DNA of 58,417 nucleotides from the IMG/VR virus record IMGVR_UViG_3300009109_000006, positions 1 through 58,417 of that record. The stretch is one strand, 5' to 3'. This DNA comes from a virus. The notes below the pieces were generated by a model, which was not told where the DNA came from, did not search any database, and saw nothing but the letters and a program-made list of their open reading frames with translations. This document shows positions 7,474 to 17,147 of this stretch, in pieces; within the stretch, counting starts at the first letter, position 1, and each line of letters begins with the position of its first letter. The position numbers and the translations under genes are program-made.

Positions 7474-8353
7474 GGGGTTTATTTCCAAGCACCTTGATGT
7501 TCGGGCTAGGAGCGGTATTGAGTGGCAGTGCCTCTGCCCCTTTCACAACGACACCTCACCATCGCTGAGCGTCAACGTAAAAGACGGGGTGTTCATCTGC
7601 TTTGCCTGTGGGGCGAAGGGCACGGTGTCGGACATTGCGGCGCACCTTCAGGTCGGGAATGTGGTCGTCACGAAAGAGCGAGAAGACGACCGCATCTCCC
7701 GGCTTAGGAAGGAGGTGGCAGAACTGGCCTCAGAGCCTCCCAGAGCCTCTCTCGTCTACCCGGACGAGTGGCTGGGCAGGTTCGACCATCAAACCGACTA
7801 CTGGGCCTCCAGGGGCTTCTCTGAGCAAGTTCAGCGGGCGTTCCAACTGGGGTACGACCCGCTCCGCAACCATGCGGTTATCCCACTGCGGAATCAGCAC
7901 GGCGGCGTTGTGGGGGTTATCCGGCGTCAGTTGGATGACGGTGCCCACCCGCGCTACCTCTACCCGCGGGGGTTCAAGATCAGCCGCCACCTGTTTGGCG
8001 CACACGTTGCCCAGCACCATGATTCTCTAGCAGTAGTTGAAGGGTCACTGGACTGCATCGCCTGTTGGGATGCGGGTGTTCCGGCCGTGGCTCTACTGGG
8101 GTCAAGGTTGTCGCAGCACCAGGCAGATTTGCTCGGGATTTTAGGCCCCAACTTCATCGTGGCATTCACTGACCGGGACGAGGCGGGGAGAAACGCCGCC
8201 CAACAACTAGTTGATATGTTCGGGAGTCGGGTGAGTGTTCCTGAGTATCCAGCGCATTGGGTTGGCAAAGACCCGGCTGACTTGACCCCTGCTCAAAGGC
8301 TTGAAATGGCTGGTGTGGCTAGTATCATGCTGGAGACTGCTTACGGGCAGTGA
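7427..8353 (+). CDS. DnaG-type primase
   Basis: 308 residues. An N-terminal CHC2-type zinc finger (CPFH...CFAC) is followed by a Toprim domain with the catalytic Glu in VVEGSLD and the acidic pair in FTDRDEAG. The helicase-binding C terminus of bacterial DnaG is missing, as in many phage primases. I chose ATG 7427, which follows GAGGAG by 10 bases; the gene overlaps the helicase by 47 bases in another frame. Confidence 0.88.
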   Translation: MTPKTSWTKTVPTPTEGFISKHLDVRARSGIEWQCLCPFHNDTSPSLSVNVKDGVFICFACGAKGTVSDIAAHLQVGNVVVTKEREDDRISRLRKEVAELASEPPRASLVYPDEWLGRFDHQTDYWASRGFSEQVQRAFQLGYDPLRNHAVIPLRNQHGGVVGVIRRQLDDGAHPRYLYPRGFKISRHLFGAHVAQHHDSLAVVEGSLDCIACWDAGVPAVALLGSRLSQHQADLLGILGPNFIVAFTDRDEAGRNAAQQLVDMFGSRVSVPEYPAHWVGKDPADLTPAQRLEMAGVASIMLETAYGQ

Positions 8354-8387
8354 GTGTTCATACGAACCTCCTTTCATTGGGTAAAGG

Positions 8388-8418
8388 AAAGGCCAGGGCC
8401 TCAACAGCCCTGGCCTTT
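8388..8418. terminator. Strong bidirectional intrinsic terminator
   Basis: A perfect 12-bp stem AAAGGCCAGGGC/GCCCTGGCCTTT with a 7-base loop. A T-rich tract follows on plus (CTGATTGTTT), and the stem starts with AAA, so it can serve both the plus replication operon and the minus late operon that converge here. Confidence 0.85.
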
Positions 8419-8504
8419 CTGATTGTTTAGGAGTGTTGGCTGTGGCAGCGTGGTGTTGTCCTCAAACGGTGTGCCCGGCCATCACATAGCCAGCGGCAGG
8501 GCGG

Positions 8505-8705
8505 CTACTCAAGGTGCTGAACGTCGGCCTCGGTTTCGATCCAGACTCGGGCACCGCATCGGTCAGGGGTGTCAGAGTGAACGATGGTGCAGGGGCCGTC
8601 AATCCTGACTTTCTTCCAGTGAGTTGACCCCTTGTAGGTCCGGTCGATGATCGCCGGTTCGCCCCTCCTGATCTTCTGCTGGTGAACGTGGATGGTGTGC
8701 TTCAC
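8505..8705 (-). CDS. Small hypothetical protein
   Basis: 66 residues, basic N terminus, GTG start without a strong ribosome site. No family recognised. It is the last gene of the rightmost late block, next to the endolysin, so a lysis-related or host-modifying role is possible but unsupported. Confidence 0.6.
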   Translation of the reverse strand: MKHTIHVHQQKIRRGEPAIIDRTYKGSTHWKKVRIDGPCTIVHSDTPDRCGARVWIETEADVQHLE

Positions 8706-8739
8706 TGGGCCTAGCGGCTACTTGCCTGCTGCCCTCTCA

Positions 8740-8913
8740 CTACTCGTCATCTCTGGACACTTCCTCAGGCACTACCTCTTGAAGCAGGCGCTCAATCTCA
8801 GCCTCCTGCTTCTCAATGATGGCTCGCTGGGTAGCCAGTTCCAGTTGGATCATGCCGTCCACTGTCTGCTGGAGTTGCCCCATGACTTCAAGCGGGGTCA
8901 CTGATACGGACAC
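8740..8913 (-). CDS. Small coiled-coil protein
   Basis: 57 residues. GTG 8913 follows GAGGAGAAACACC. The body is a predicted amphipathic helix (IEKQEAEIERLLQE) suggesting a coiled coil. No membrane segment or signal peptide, so not an obvious spanin or holin. Confidence 0.65.
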   Translation of the reverse strand: MSVSVTPLEVMGQLQQTVDGMIQLELATQRAIIEKQEAEIERLLQEVVPEEVSRDDE

Positions 8914-8956
8914 GGTGTTTCTCCTCTGTTTGTTTGCGCTTGTTTGAGCCGGGCAA

Positions 8957-9679
8957 TCACTGGCTAGCCATCGCCTTGTAGGTCTTGGGGCCGACGATGC
9001 CGTCAGGGACGAGGCGGTTCTTACGCTGCCACGCCACAACTGCCCGCTTGGTGTTCGGACCAAACACTCCGTCTGCCTTGGCTCCAACCTGCGACTGCAC
9101 CCACTTGACGACCTTGCCTCTCATGCGAGGACGCCGCAAGCGGAGAGCCTTCTTGTAAGGAGGTGGCGGGGACGAGTGCTCAACCGGAACCGGCTGCTTC
9201 TCAACAATGGCTGTGTACGCCGAATCACCAGGGCACGCTGTGGGCTTGACATCACGGTGCCCCCGGACATTGGCGTCAGGAGTGATGTGGCCCAGGGACT
9301 GGCCCAGCCGGATCAAAGCATGGACAGAATCCACGCACTCCTTGGACACCTTCTGTTGGCCCGTGTCACCGATGATGACAATGGCGTAGGAGAGGTGGTT
9401 GTACCCCTTGGTAGCGCCGGGCTTGGCCCCCCACCCCCGGAGTTCATACACACGACCTGACCGTGGGGCGACGGCAAACGAGTATGCGATGTCCGACCAG
9501 CCTCGGGTGCCCATGTGGTACTGCTGGTACGCCCTCAAAGCCGCGGCCTCGTGGTCACGCGTGTGCCCAGCCAACTTTGTGCCTCCGTGGTGGATGAACA
9601 CCATGGTGGCTGTTCTGCGCTGGGTGTACTTCCGCTTGCGCGGCTTAGCGCCCCAGTCGGACCTGCTTAGGATTCTCAT
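8957..9679 (-). CDS. Endolysin: PGRP-type amidase with peptidoglycan-binding domain
   Basis: 240 residues. An N-acetylmuramoyl-L-alanine amidase of the PGRP/Amidase_2 fold spans about 1-160, with zinc-ligand candidates H30 (FIHHGG), H141 (GHRDVKPTACPG) and C149. After a Pro-rich linker, residues 175-238 form a PG_binding_1-type repeat (ADGVFGPNTKRAVVAWQ). It cleaves the stem-peptide linkage of the wall at lysis; there is no signal peptide, so export depends on the holin. The start overlaps the stop of the tail-tip gene. Confidence 0.9.
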   Translation of the reverse strand: MRILSRSDWGAKPRKRKYTQRRTATMVFIHHGGTKLAGHTRDHEAAALRAYQQYHMGTRGWSDIAYSFAVAPRSGRVYELRGWGAKPGATKGYNHLSYAIVIIGDTGQQKVSKECVDSVHALIRLGQSLGHITPDANVRGHRDVKPTACPGDSAYTAIVEKQPVPVEHSSPPPPYKKALRLRRPRMRGKVVKWVQSQVGAKADGVFGPNTKRAVVAWQRKNRLVPDGIVGPKTYKAMASQ

Positions 9680-11232
9680 TGTGCCTCCAGTGCCTCAATG
9701 CGGGCAGTCAGTTCAGCAATCTGGCCCGCCTGCCGCTGGGCCAGGTGGACGAGTGCTGGCACGATGCGGGCGTACTGGACGCCCTCTGGCCGCATCACCG
9801 GCTCCCCGTCGTCGTCAAGGTGGGGGACCTTGTTGCCGTCGGCGTCGAGCACCGTCATCGTCCGAGTTTCGCCGGTCTCCTCGTCGGTGACTTCCTCAGT
9901 CTGCCAGTGCTCGCTGTAGTGGACCCAGCGGGGGTTGATCTCGGCAACCTCTTCGGCGATGAAGCCGTGGTGGGACCAGTCGGAGCGGTCGAGGTCGGCC
10001 GTGGAGCGGAACCAGACGGGGCGCAGGCTCAGGGCGAGGTCGGCCTCGGTGTCCCAGAGGTCCTCGATGTCGGTCTTGTACCGCTCGGACGAGGTGGACT
10101 GGCGAATGTACCCCGACGAGTTGACGTTCACGTTCTCCGCGGTGGCGGTCGTCCTGTCCCAGACGAGATCGGAGGTGAAGTTTCGGTTGCCGGTCACCGA
10201 CTCACCGACGAGGAGGTCACGGCCCGTCGATCCGTAGACCATGAAGTCGGCCCCGTTCGTCGTTGCGGTCGCCCCGATGACCACGTTGCCAGCACCATCG
10301 AAAGTCATTTCGGTTCGGGAGTCGGAAAAGTTGCGGAACTCAATACCCGACCCCGCCGACTGCTGGAACCCGTAGGTGTCGTACCCGCTGCGCTCCATGC
10401 GGAGCGCTTCGCCGCTGCTGACAATGTGAACCTGGCTATCCGTTGGGCTGTCCGTGCCAATGCCGATCTTGCCGCTCGGGTCGATGACGAGAGCCTCGTT
10501 GGTGATCCCGGCGTAGTCGTTGCTCGTCCCGAAGATCAGCGACGACCCGCCGCCTCCCATCTTGGCCCCGATGCGGGCACTGGGTTCCTCGGCGCCCGTC
10601 GTGTAGCGGAAGTCCATCGCCACGATGTCATCGGTGGCGTGGTCCGTGTTAGTCAGGGTGAACATGCCACGGTTGGCGCTGGTGAAGTCCGTGAGGTCAT
10701 CGTCCGAGGCGATCTCGACGGCTGTGACGGGCGTGAGCGTTCCCACGCCGAGTCTCCCGCCGTACACCAGCAGGTAGTCGTCTGCCTGTTGCCACTTGAC
10801 GTAGGCCCCCGAGGTGTCCCCGTAGGCCAAGAAGTCGACGCCTGCGGAGCCGCCTGATGCTCCGAGTTTGAGGATGTCGTTGGTGGCGTCCCAGGTCATC
10901 AGTTTGTTCGCCGTGTCGCCATAGAGGACCACGTTGTGGCCTTCGTCGTCCACGCCCACGGTGACCGTGCCCTTGATGGTGTACGCCCCGGACGAGACTG
11001 ACCAAGTGTCAAGGTCAAGCAGGGGGACCCACGCCGATCCCGAATAGACCTCTAGCGTCTTATCGGTGCTGTTGTAAATCACAGCACCCTCGGACCCTGA
11101 GTCCACGCTCAGGGCATCACGAGTGGTGGTCGTTTCTTTGTTTATCGACTGGTCCTGCATGGCCTGAATCTTGGCCTGAGTGACCACATCACCTGTGGCC
11201 CATGAGTTCCAGTTGGTTGGTGCGAGTGCCAT
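9676..11232 (-). CDS. Tail fibre/tip protein with S74 chaperone domain
   Basis: 518 residues. The C-terminal part (SERYKTDI...DLALSLRPVWFR...HHGFIAEEVAEI) is a Peptidase_S74 intramolecular chaperone, which trimerises and self-cleaves to mature phage fibres and receptor-binding proteins. It ends in a coiled coil. The repetitive middle (YGDTS, GSG repeats) suits a beta-helical fibre shaft. It is the likely host-recognition protein. Confidence 0.85.
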   Translation of the reverse strand: MALAPTNWNSWATGDVVTQAKIQAMQDQSINKETTTTRDALSVDSGSEGAVIYNSTDKTLEVYSGSAWVPLLDLDTWSVSSGAYTIKGTVTVGVDDEGHNVVLYGDTANKLMTWDATNDILKLGASGGSAGVDFLAYGDTSGAYVKWQQADDYLLVYGGRLGVGTLTPVTAVEIASDDDLTDFTSANRGMFTLTNTDHATDDIVAMDFRYTTGAEEPSARIGAKMGGGGSSLIFGTSNDYAGITNEALVIDPSGKIGIGTDSPTDSQVHIVSSGEALRMERSGYDTYGFQQSAGSGIEFRNFSDSRTEMTFDGAGNVVIGATATTNGADFMVYGSTGRDLLVGESVTGNRNFTSDLVWDRTTATAENVNVNSSGYIRQSTSSERYKTDIEDLWDTEADLALSLRPVWFRSTADLDRSDWSHHGFIAEEVAEINPRWVHYSEHWQTEEVTDEETGETRTMTVLDADGNKVPHLDDDGEPVMRPEGVQYARIVPALVHLAQRQAGQIAELTARIEALEAQ

Positions 11233-12485
11233 TAGAAACCTACTTTACCTGAGTCAACTTTGCCGGTGTCCACGATGAGGAAGTCGCCCAGGATTTCGGC
11301 ATATGGGGACAGCCCAAACGTGGTCGTCCACTGGTTGCCAGTGCTGATGCGATGAGCGATGTTGTCTATCACCATGTCATCCACGATTTGAGCCGATGCC
11401 ACACCGTTCACACGGGGGGTGCGCTCAATGGTGATGGCCGTAGCAACGTCAAGTTCCAGAACTGTTGTCTGGTTGGCCGTGCTGAGAATGTTGGGTTCTA
11501 CTACCAGTCGGTCAAACCGGGCCGACGGGTCTTTGTAGACCAGTCTCAGAAAGTCGGCCATGCCCTGCACTTCAGTAGTACCAGGGGTGGTGACCCGGTT
11601 GAGCAGCCCCGTCCGGCTGAACTCTCTGATCCCGAACGATGCTTGGCTGGTGCTGTCAGAAGCAGTCTCTGGGACACCTCCCAGCACGCCGCCGGAGTCA
11701 AAGCGGGCCAGGGAGATGAGATTGAACAGCAACTCAGAGTCCGTGAACAGAGCAACTGACTGGTACGGGATGTCGCTCCCATCGTCAGAGAAAGTCACCG
11801 CTGGGGTGCCGATGTCAGTATGGCGCCCCTTGAACACAAACTTGCCTTCTCGGCTAATGAAGATGCCCTGCGCCAACTCACTGTTGGCGACTACCTGCAA
11901 CTCCTGCCAAGCGTTGGTCGTTGTCTCCTTCGCCTGAAGGGTGGCCTGACCGGTGGCTATATCACGGTTGGCCGCCCCGGTTGGCCAGAGCGGTTCACCG
12001 GAGCCGCCCCCACCGTCCGCTGTTGCCACATAGCAATCAAGGATGTTGGTAACACGAGTGCCTGACACTTCCTCAGAGAACGTGGGAGGCTTGTTAGCGC
12101 TGCTGTCCGTCAGGCTTTGCAGTGACGCCATGCTCAACTTCTGTAGCCCGTCAGTGCATTTGACCGTCACGAACGAGGCGTTAGGTCCGTCGTAGTGAAC
12201 CGTCCAACTGTCTACCGTGCCCTCAAATACCTGCTTGTCGGAGGCGCTGACGGTGCCGTAGATGCACACGGCTGACTTCAACTGGATGTTTCCGTAGTAA
12301 GCGCCTAAAGCGTACTCCGGGTCAAACCGGCGGTCTTCGTTGCGGAGAGTGATGGTCGCCGTCCCCGCTGTGCAGTGTGTGATGGACCGGCTCCTGCCAC
12401 GACGAATGTCAATTTTGGTGACGTAGGCCGACACATCGACCGTGGACCCCAGATAGACGGTGACCTTTGGAGTGACGTTAGCCAT
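11232..12485 (-). CDS. Minor tail protein (distal tail/baseplate)
   Basis: 417 residues, between tape measure and fibre gene, overlapping the neighbours by a few bases. The N terminus (VTVYLGSTVDVSAYV then RNEDRRFDP) is typical of actinophage minor tail proteins that follow the tape measure. Exact role (Dit or hub) is inferred from order only. Confidence 0.75.
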   Translation of the reverse strand: MANVTPKVTVYLGSTVDVSAYVTKIDIRRGRSRSITHCTAGTATITLRNEDRRFDPEYALGAYYGNIQLKSAVCIYGTVSASDKQVFEGTVDSWTVHYDGPNASFVTVKCTDGLQKLSMASLQSLTDSSANKPPTFSEEVSGTRVTNILDCYVATADGGGGSGEPLWPTGAANRDIATGQATLQAKETTTNAWQELQVVANSELAQGIFISREGKFVFKGRHTDIGTPAVTFSDDGSDIPYQSVALFTDSELLFNLISLARFDSGGVLGGVPETASDSTSQASFGIREFSRTGLLNRVTTPGTTEVQGMADFLRLVYKDPSARFDRLVVEPNILSTANQTTVLELDVATAITIERTPRVNGVASAQIVDDMVIDNIAHRISTGNQWTTTFGLSPYAEILGDFLIVDTGKVDSGKVGF

Positions 12486-15400
12486 CAGGTGCTCGCACTA
12501 GATGTATACATGCTGGACTCCGTGGTGACGGGTACAGGCCCGTTGGCCCGCTCATACTCACGAAGTGCTTCAACAACGGCCTCGGACACTGCCGCCGGGT
12601 CGCTCACCCCAGCGGAGATGTTGATGTTGTAGGTGCTGCCGCCACCGCCCATGGCTCCCAGTTTGCTTAGCGGGACAATGGCTTCTGGTCCGGCTTCCCC
12701 GGCAAGTACCAGTTGGGGCTTTTTGACCACCCCTCCGTTGGCCATGGCGGGCACGCTTTCCAGCCCGGCGAGGTAGTTCATTACGTTGCCCAGGCCGTGT
12801 TCTTCAATGCTCTTGTAGAACCGGTCAAGTTCTACGGCCTGCCGGTACTCGTCAAACTCTGGGAAAGCCTGCCGGGCCTCCTCCATCATCTCTCTGATGT
12901 GCTCGGTGATGAGAGCGAACTGGTCGGCCAGTGTGCCGCCCATGTCGTCAATGGCTTCAAGCGCCTTGACTACCTCCGGGGCACTACGAGCCAGTTCCAT
13001 GTAGGCGGCTTCCTGTGCCCGGACGGCTTCAACCTGTTCCAGCGCCAAGTCACGCAACCGCTCGTCAATGGCGGCGATCTGCTGCTTGACCGCTTCCTCA
13101 GCACTCAGTGCTGCTGCGGCATCCTCACTTGCCAGCGCCAGTTCTTCTTCAGCGATGGCAAGGTCCAGGGCGATTGTTTCTGCCTCAGCCTGCATCTCAG
13201 CGAGGCGTTCCTGAGCGTCAATCAGTTCCTGCGACGGAGCAATGGCGTCGGCAATGCTTTGGGTGAGGGCGTCTTGTGCTGCCGTGTACTCGGCTTCGGT
13301 GATGATCCCTGCGGCGTACCTGCGCTCTGCTGCGCTGAGGGCGTTAGCCAGCCGCTCAATCTCAGTGGCTTCGGCGGCGGTCACATCCGCAGCGGCCTCA
13401 GCCTCTGTGATGAACCCTTGGGCGATCAGCCCTCGCTCAACCGCTGTTACCTCATGGGCTTTGGCCACCAAATCGTCAATGGCGGCCTGCTGGTCCTCCA
13501 ACGCCTCTGGGGTCAGTTCCTGTTGGCGGGCAACCAGCCGCTCGTAGGTGGCTTCAAGGTCCAGCAGTGCCCTGGCCTGCCGAAGAACCGACAGTTCGTA
13601 CTCCCGCTGGAATCGGTTGCCGTCTTCTTGGAGTTTGTTGCGCTGGTCAAGAAGGGCGTTGATCTCCTCGTCAATGCGCTCAACTCTTTCTGTCGCACTG
13701 ATGTAGCCGCTAATGGCGCTAGTGCCCGTCTTCACTGCTGCGGCAGACCGCTCAATGGCCCCCAGGATTTGCTCCCAAAGGTCAACTGTTTCTTCCAGGC
13801 CACGGCCGCCACGCCCGCTCCATGGTGCCTCAGTGATCTCGGGCATCGACAGCAGCGACAGCAACTTCTCCAAGTGGGCGATAAAAGGTATGTCGGCTGG
13901 TACGCCCACTGCCGTAAGAGCCTCAATGACGGCGCTGATGGACTGGGTGTTCATCCCGCCGAATCTCATAACAACATCAACGACAACCGGGGGAGCACCG
14001 TCAATGGTCATCATCATGTCGTACATGCGGAGGAGTTCGTCAGTGTTGTACCCTGCCGCCTGACCAGCCTGCACCAGCCAGTCGCGTGCCTTCTGGAGTT
14101 CGCCACGCAAGATTTCAGTAGCGTCTGACGCTATGTCCGCAGCCTGGTTCATTTTGTGGATCGCCTCGGCGTTGGCAAATGCAGCACCCTGAACGCCAGC
14201 GATCATGCTTTCAAGTTGCTCGGCCTCATCTCCCGTGGCCCGCTGAGCGTTAGCCGCCTGGAACATGACCTGCGCCATGGCGTCAACTGAATCCCCCAGG
14301 TTGTCGGTTGTCCCAATAAGGTCAGTCGTCAGGCCAGAAGTGATCTTGATGCGGTCGTTGAGGTTCTGAAAGTCCTTCTCGGCAGTCACCACACGGCGCT
14401 CGGCTTCAGCAAGCGAAATCCCAAGTTCCTCTACTGCACCGCTCAGGGCTAGAGCGCGCACCTCCAGTTCTTCGGTTTGCAGTGCTGCCTCATGCACAAC
14501 CTTGTTGTAGGCAAGCACTTCTTCGTTGACAGTAGCGGTGATCTCACCAAACTGTTCCGCAAACTGAATCGCTTCTGCTGCTGAGCGAGAGTTGAGCCAC
14601 GCCTCCCAGTCAATACTTCTGGCAGAAGCAATGTCTGCGGCCAGCCCCGCCTCCACAGCAAACTGCTGCAACAACTCCAGGGTTCTGTCTGCGCTTGACT
14701 GCCACTCACTCACCATGTCGCCAGAGGGCGGCTCTAGCGAGTCCACGAGCAGGCGCTGGATTTGTTCCCACGAAGTCCGCTGGAATGTGCGCTTCTGCGC
14801 GTCGCCAATGAGTCGAAGGGCTACTACAAAGTTTTCTGCCTGACTGGTAGCAAGGTCATACCCCGTATTGAGTGATTTGAGATAGTCAAGCAGTGGTGGG
14901 TAGACGTACTCGCCGGTTTCCCCGGACTCTTGGACGATCCGCACAAACTCCTGCAACTCGACACTAGTCAGGCCCAACGTGTCCACAAGTTGCTGAACGT
15001 CGCTGTCGATGTTTTGGAACGGCCTGTTCCCCAGCCAGTTGCGCCATGCTTCTTGGTTGTCGGGCAGCAGCCCGTTCTGGTCGTAGAGAGCACTGTTGAT
15101 GCTGTCGATGGTGGCTTCTAGTTTCTTCCCTTCGTCATTTGCTCCCTTGAAAATCTCCATTAGGACAAATGCACCTGCTGTGAGAACGAGCAGGGGGAGG
15201 ATGGTTTTCAGGGCAGCAGACAGCCCCAGTGTGGCCGCAGTGGCTGCTACTGTGGCCTGCGTTTCAGCCGCCAGAGCAGTAACTGCACTCCAAGTGGCTG
15301 CCGCATACTTGATCTTGGCTACCGCTGCCGCACCAATGCCCGCAGCGAAGCCCAGTACGGCTTTGGCTCCCAGAGCCAGCACAAAGGCTGTGATGACCGG

Positions 15401-16561
15401 GAGCAGTGGTTCCAAAATCGCTGCAAGTGCTTTGAGGGCTACCGCAGCACCCTGAACTGCCACGTTCCAGGCTGCCCACGCAGTGATGGCACCGCCAACC
15501 TTGACAACTTCGGCTGCAACTCGTCCGGCGCTTTCAGCAATGGTAATCAGCGACTCCCCGATGCCCTGAAGGGTCTTTTGGGTGTCCTCGTCCTGAGTGA
15601 AGGCAATGAATGCGGCCATGGCGTTAGCCATCGACTGGCCAAAGTTGCTGATCCAAGTGTTGAGTTGGCTGCCTTCAGCGAGACTGGCCTTGATCCACTG
15701 GACGAACGGGTCCAGCCCCTCGTTCACGAACTGCTTGAACGCTGGGTACAGCCCGTTGCCAATAGAAATCTTGATGTCGTTCACGATTCGGACAAGTGAG
15801 CCAAGTTTCTTGACTGGCTCCTCCAAAGACTTGGCATACGCACCGGAGAGTTTCTTGCCTTCTGCCAGGGCGGCGTTCAGCACCGCCTGTGTTCTCTCTG
15901 CGTTGGTAAGTGAATCGGTCGCCTTGCCTATTTCGGCGGCGTATTCGGCTACGGCTTGCCCCACCTGAACCTGAACTCCGGCATTACGCAGCAGCAGTGA
16001 GTTTTGCCGGGCAATACCGTAAATCAGCCGGTCGAGCGTGGCTGACGAGTTGCTGTTGGAGATGACGGCCGCATCCTGAGCAACTCGGGCCAAGTCCACG
16101 GCCTGAGCAGCGTCCATGTTGTTGCGAATGAACTCGGCCAGGGTGTTCTGGGCGATACCAAGTTCGATGCCGGACTTTCGGATGTTGTGGGTGAATGTCT
16201 CTATCTGGTCGCTGCTGTACCCGACCCGGCGACCAAGCATGTTGAGAACGCTGGCCATCTGCTCGGTTCGTGCCGCCCCGAAGATGGACTCTTTGACAAA
16301 CGCTTTGAGGGCAAACGTGGCCCGCGTTACGGCATTGGACAGTTGAATGCCGAATGCCACTGCCAGCGTGGTCCTAACGAACTTGCTGAGCCGCCCACCA
16401 GCACGTTGGGCATTCCCGTAACTTTTGGTGATGGAGTTTGCAGACTGCTGGGCGCTGTTGGCCAGCGCCTGCATTGACTTGGCAGCCTTTTGAGTCTCAC
16501 GAACCCAGACGGTGGCATCAGCGGTGATCTGTGCGGCGAGATCAAGCCCTGATGTTGCCAT
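12485..16561 (-). CDS. Tape measure protein
   Basis: 1,358 residues, the longest tail gene, directly after the frameshifted tail chaperone. Hydrophobic helices lie near residues 380-480 and long Ala/Glu-rich coiled coils fill the C-terminal half. The C terminus has a GGVVKKPQLVLAGEAGPEAIVPLSK segment common to tape measures. It sets tail length (roughly 200 nm if 1.5 angstrom per residue) and is probably ejected during infection. Confidence 0.93.
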   Translation of the reverse strand: MATSGLDLAAQITADATVWVRETQKAAKSMQALANSAQQSANSITKSYGNAQRAGGRLSKFVRTTLAVAFGIQLSNAVTRATFALKAFVKESIFGAARTEQMASVLNMLGRRVGYSSDQIETFTHNIRKSGIELGIAQNTLAEFIRNNMDAAQAVDLARVAQDAAVISNSNSSATLDRLIYGIARQNSLLLRNAGVQVQVGQAVAEYAAEIGKATDSLTNAERTQAVLNAALAEGKKLSGAYAKSLEEPVKKLGSLVRIVNDIKISIGNGLYPAFKQFVNEGLDPFVQWIKASLAEGSQLNTWISNFGQSMANAMAAFIAFTQDEDTQKTLQGIGESLITIAESAGRVAAEVVKVGGAITAWAAWNVAVQGAAVALKALAAILEPLLPVITAFVLALGAKAVLGFAAGIGAAAVAKIKYAAATWSAVTALAAETQATVAATAATLGLSAALKTILPLLVLTAGAFVLMEIFKGANDEGKKLEATIDSINSALYDQNGLLPDNQEAWRNWLGNRPFQNIDSDVQQLVDTLGLTSVELQEFVRIVQESGETGEYVYPPLLDYLKSLNTGYDLATSQAENFVVALRLIGDAQKRTFQRTSWEQIQRLLVDSLEPPSGDMVSEWQSSADRTLELLQQFAVEAGLAADIASARSIDWEAWLNSRSAAEAIQFAEQFGEITATVNEEVLAYNKVVHEAALQTEELEVRALALSGAVEELGISLAEAERRVVTAEKDFQNLNDRIKITSGLTTDLIGTTDNLGDSVDAMAQVMFQAANAQRATGDEAEQLESMIAGVQGAAFANAEAIHKMNQAADIASDATEILRGELQKARDWLVQAGQAAGYNTDELLRMYDMMMTIDGAPPVVVDVVMRFGGMNTQSISAVIEALTAVGVPADIPFIAHLEKLLSLLSMPEITEAPWSGRGGRGLEETVDLWEQILGAIERSAAAVKTGTSAISGYISATERVERIDEEINALLDQRNKLQEDGNRFQREYELSVLRQARALLDLEATYERLVARQQELTPEALEDQQAAIDDLVAKAHEVTAVERGLIAQGFITEAEAAADVTAAEATEIERLANALSAAERRYAAGIITEAEYTAAQDALTQSIADAIAPSQELIDAQERLAEMQAEAETIALDLAIAEEELALASEDAAAALSAEEAVKQQIAAIDERLRDLALEQVEAVRAQEAAYMELARSAPEVVKALEAIDDMGGTLADQFALITEHIREMMEEARQAFPEFDEYRQAVELDRFYKSIEEHGLGNVMNYLAGLESVPAMANGGVVKKPQLVLAGEAGPEAIVPLSKLGAMGGGGSTYNINISAGVSDPAAVSEAVVEALREYERANGPVPVTTESSMYTSSAST

Positions 16562-16566
16562 GGTTA

Positions 16567-17114
16567 CTACCTACTCTTTGCTGCTGCCTTAGCCCGTTGT
16601 CTTGCTCGCTCCGTTTCCCACGCCACAATCCGGTCGTAGCCCGCCCAAGCCACGAGTTCCATTGAACTCAGCGGCTTGTGGCTTGGGCTTCCGTACAAGA
16701 GTTCCTCTACTGTTCGCCCTAGTCGCTCAGCGATGACGAACAGGTAGCGGTACTCAGGGTCTTCTAGGACGCTTTTCCCGCCTCATCCACCGCCTCAGGA
16801 GTCAGCCCGGAGAGTGCCATGGCCTTTTGGGCCACCTTCTCAACCGCTGCGGCTGACTTGTTCTGAAGGGCGCTGACATCATCGCCGCTGAATACCTGTT
16901 CCCCGCTTTCGGGGTCGAAGACAGTGGCGATGAGGATGCGGGGGTACAACTGCTCTAGGTCAATGTTGCCTGAATCGTCCATGGCGCTGTTGAGCATCTT
17001 GCTGCGCTCGGCAGCGGTCATGGTGCGGACCTCTACATCAACATCCCAGATGTCAATGTGGACAGTCTCCTTGCCGATGTCGTCGGCAGCAATGATTTGA
17101 TCCCTGAGGGACAC
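16567..17114 (-). CDS. Tail assembly chaperone, -1 frameshift product
   Basis: The long product (about 182 residues) of programmed frameshifting. The zero-frame gene reads to a stop at 16764; at slippery heptamer GGGAAAA (minus, 16779-16773) a -1 shift opens a frame that continues to TAG at 16567, just before the tape measure ATG. The extension (YRYLFVIAERLGRTVEELL...) is a plausible T-type domain. In siphoviruses the G and GT products chaperone the tape measure. Confidence 0.82.
16764..17114 (-). CDS. Tail assembly chaperone, short form
   Basis: 116 residues, the zero-frame product (gpG type). Small, acidic, positioned between tail tube and tape measure, as usual for this family. The last seven codons before the stop contain the slippery heptamer that yields the long form. 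Confidence 0.85.
   Translation of the reverse strand: MSLRDQIIAADDIGKETVHIDIWDVDVEVRTMTAAERSKMLNSAMDDSGNIDLEQLYPRILIATVFDPESGEQVFSGDDVSALQNKSAAAVEKVAQKAMALSGLTPEAVDEAGKAS
16773..16779 (-). promoter_or_regulatory. -1 ribosomal frameshift slippery site
   Basis: GGGAAAA on the minus strand, in phase as G GGA AAA with the short chaperone frame. This is the X XXY YYZ pattern of -1 slippage; re-pairing at GGG AAA continues into a stop-free frame of about 68 codons. Confidence 0.85.
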
Positions 17115-17147
17115 GGGGTCACTCTCCTCTGTTTGTGGTTATGGGTA

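Noticed and set aside
9679-10857. A 392-codon plus-strand frame opposite the tail fibre gene
   Set aside because: The opposite minus frame has a clear S74 domain; this one is Val/Gly-rich low-information sequence produced by high G/C.
12713-14128. A 471-codon plus-strand frame opposite the tape measure
   Set aside because: No start signal or recognisable domain; the tape measure frame is unambiguous.
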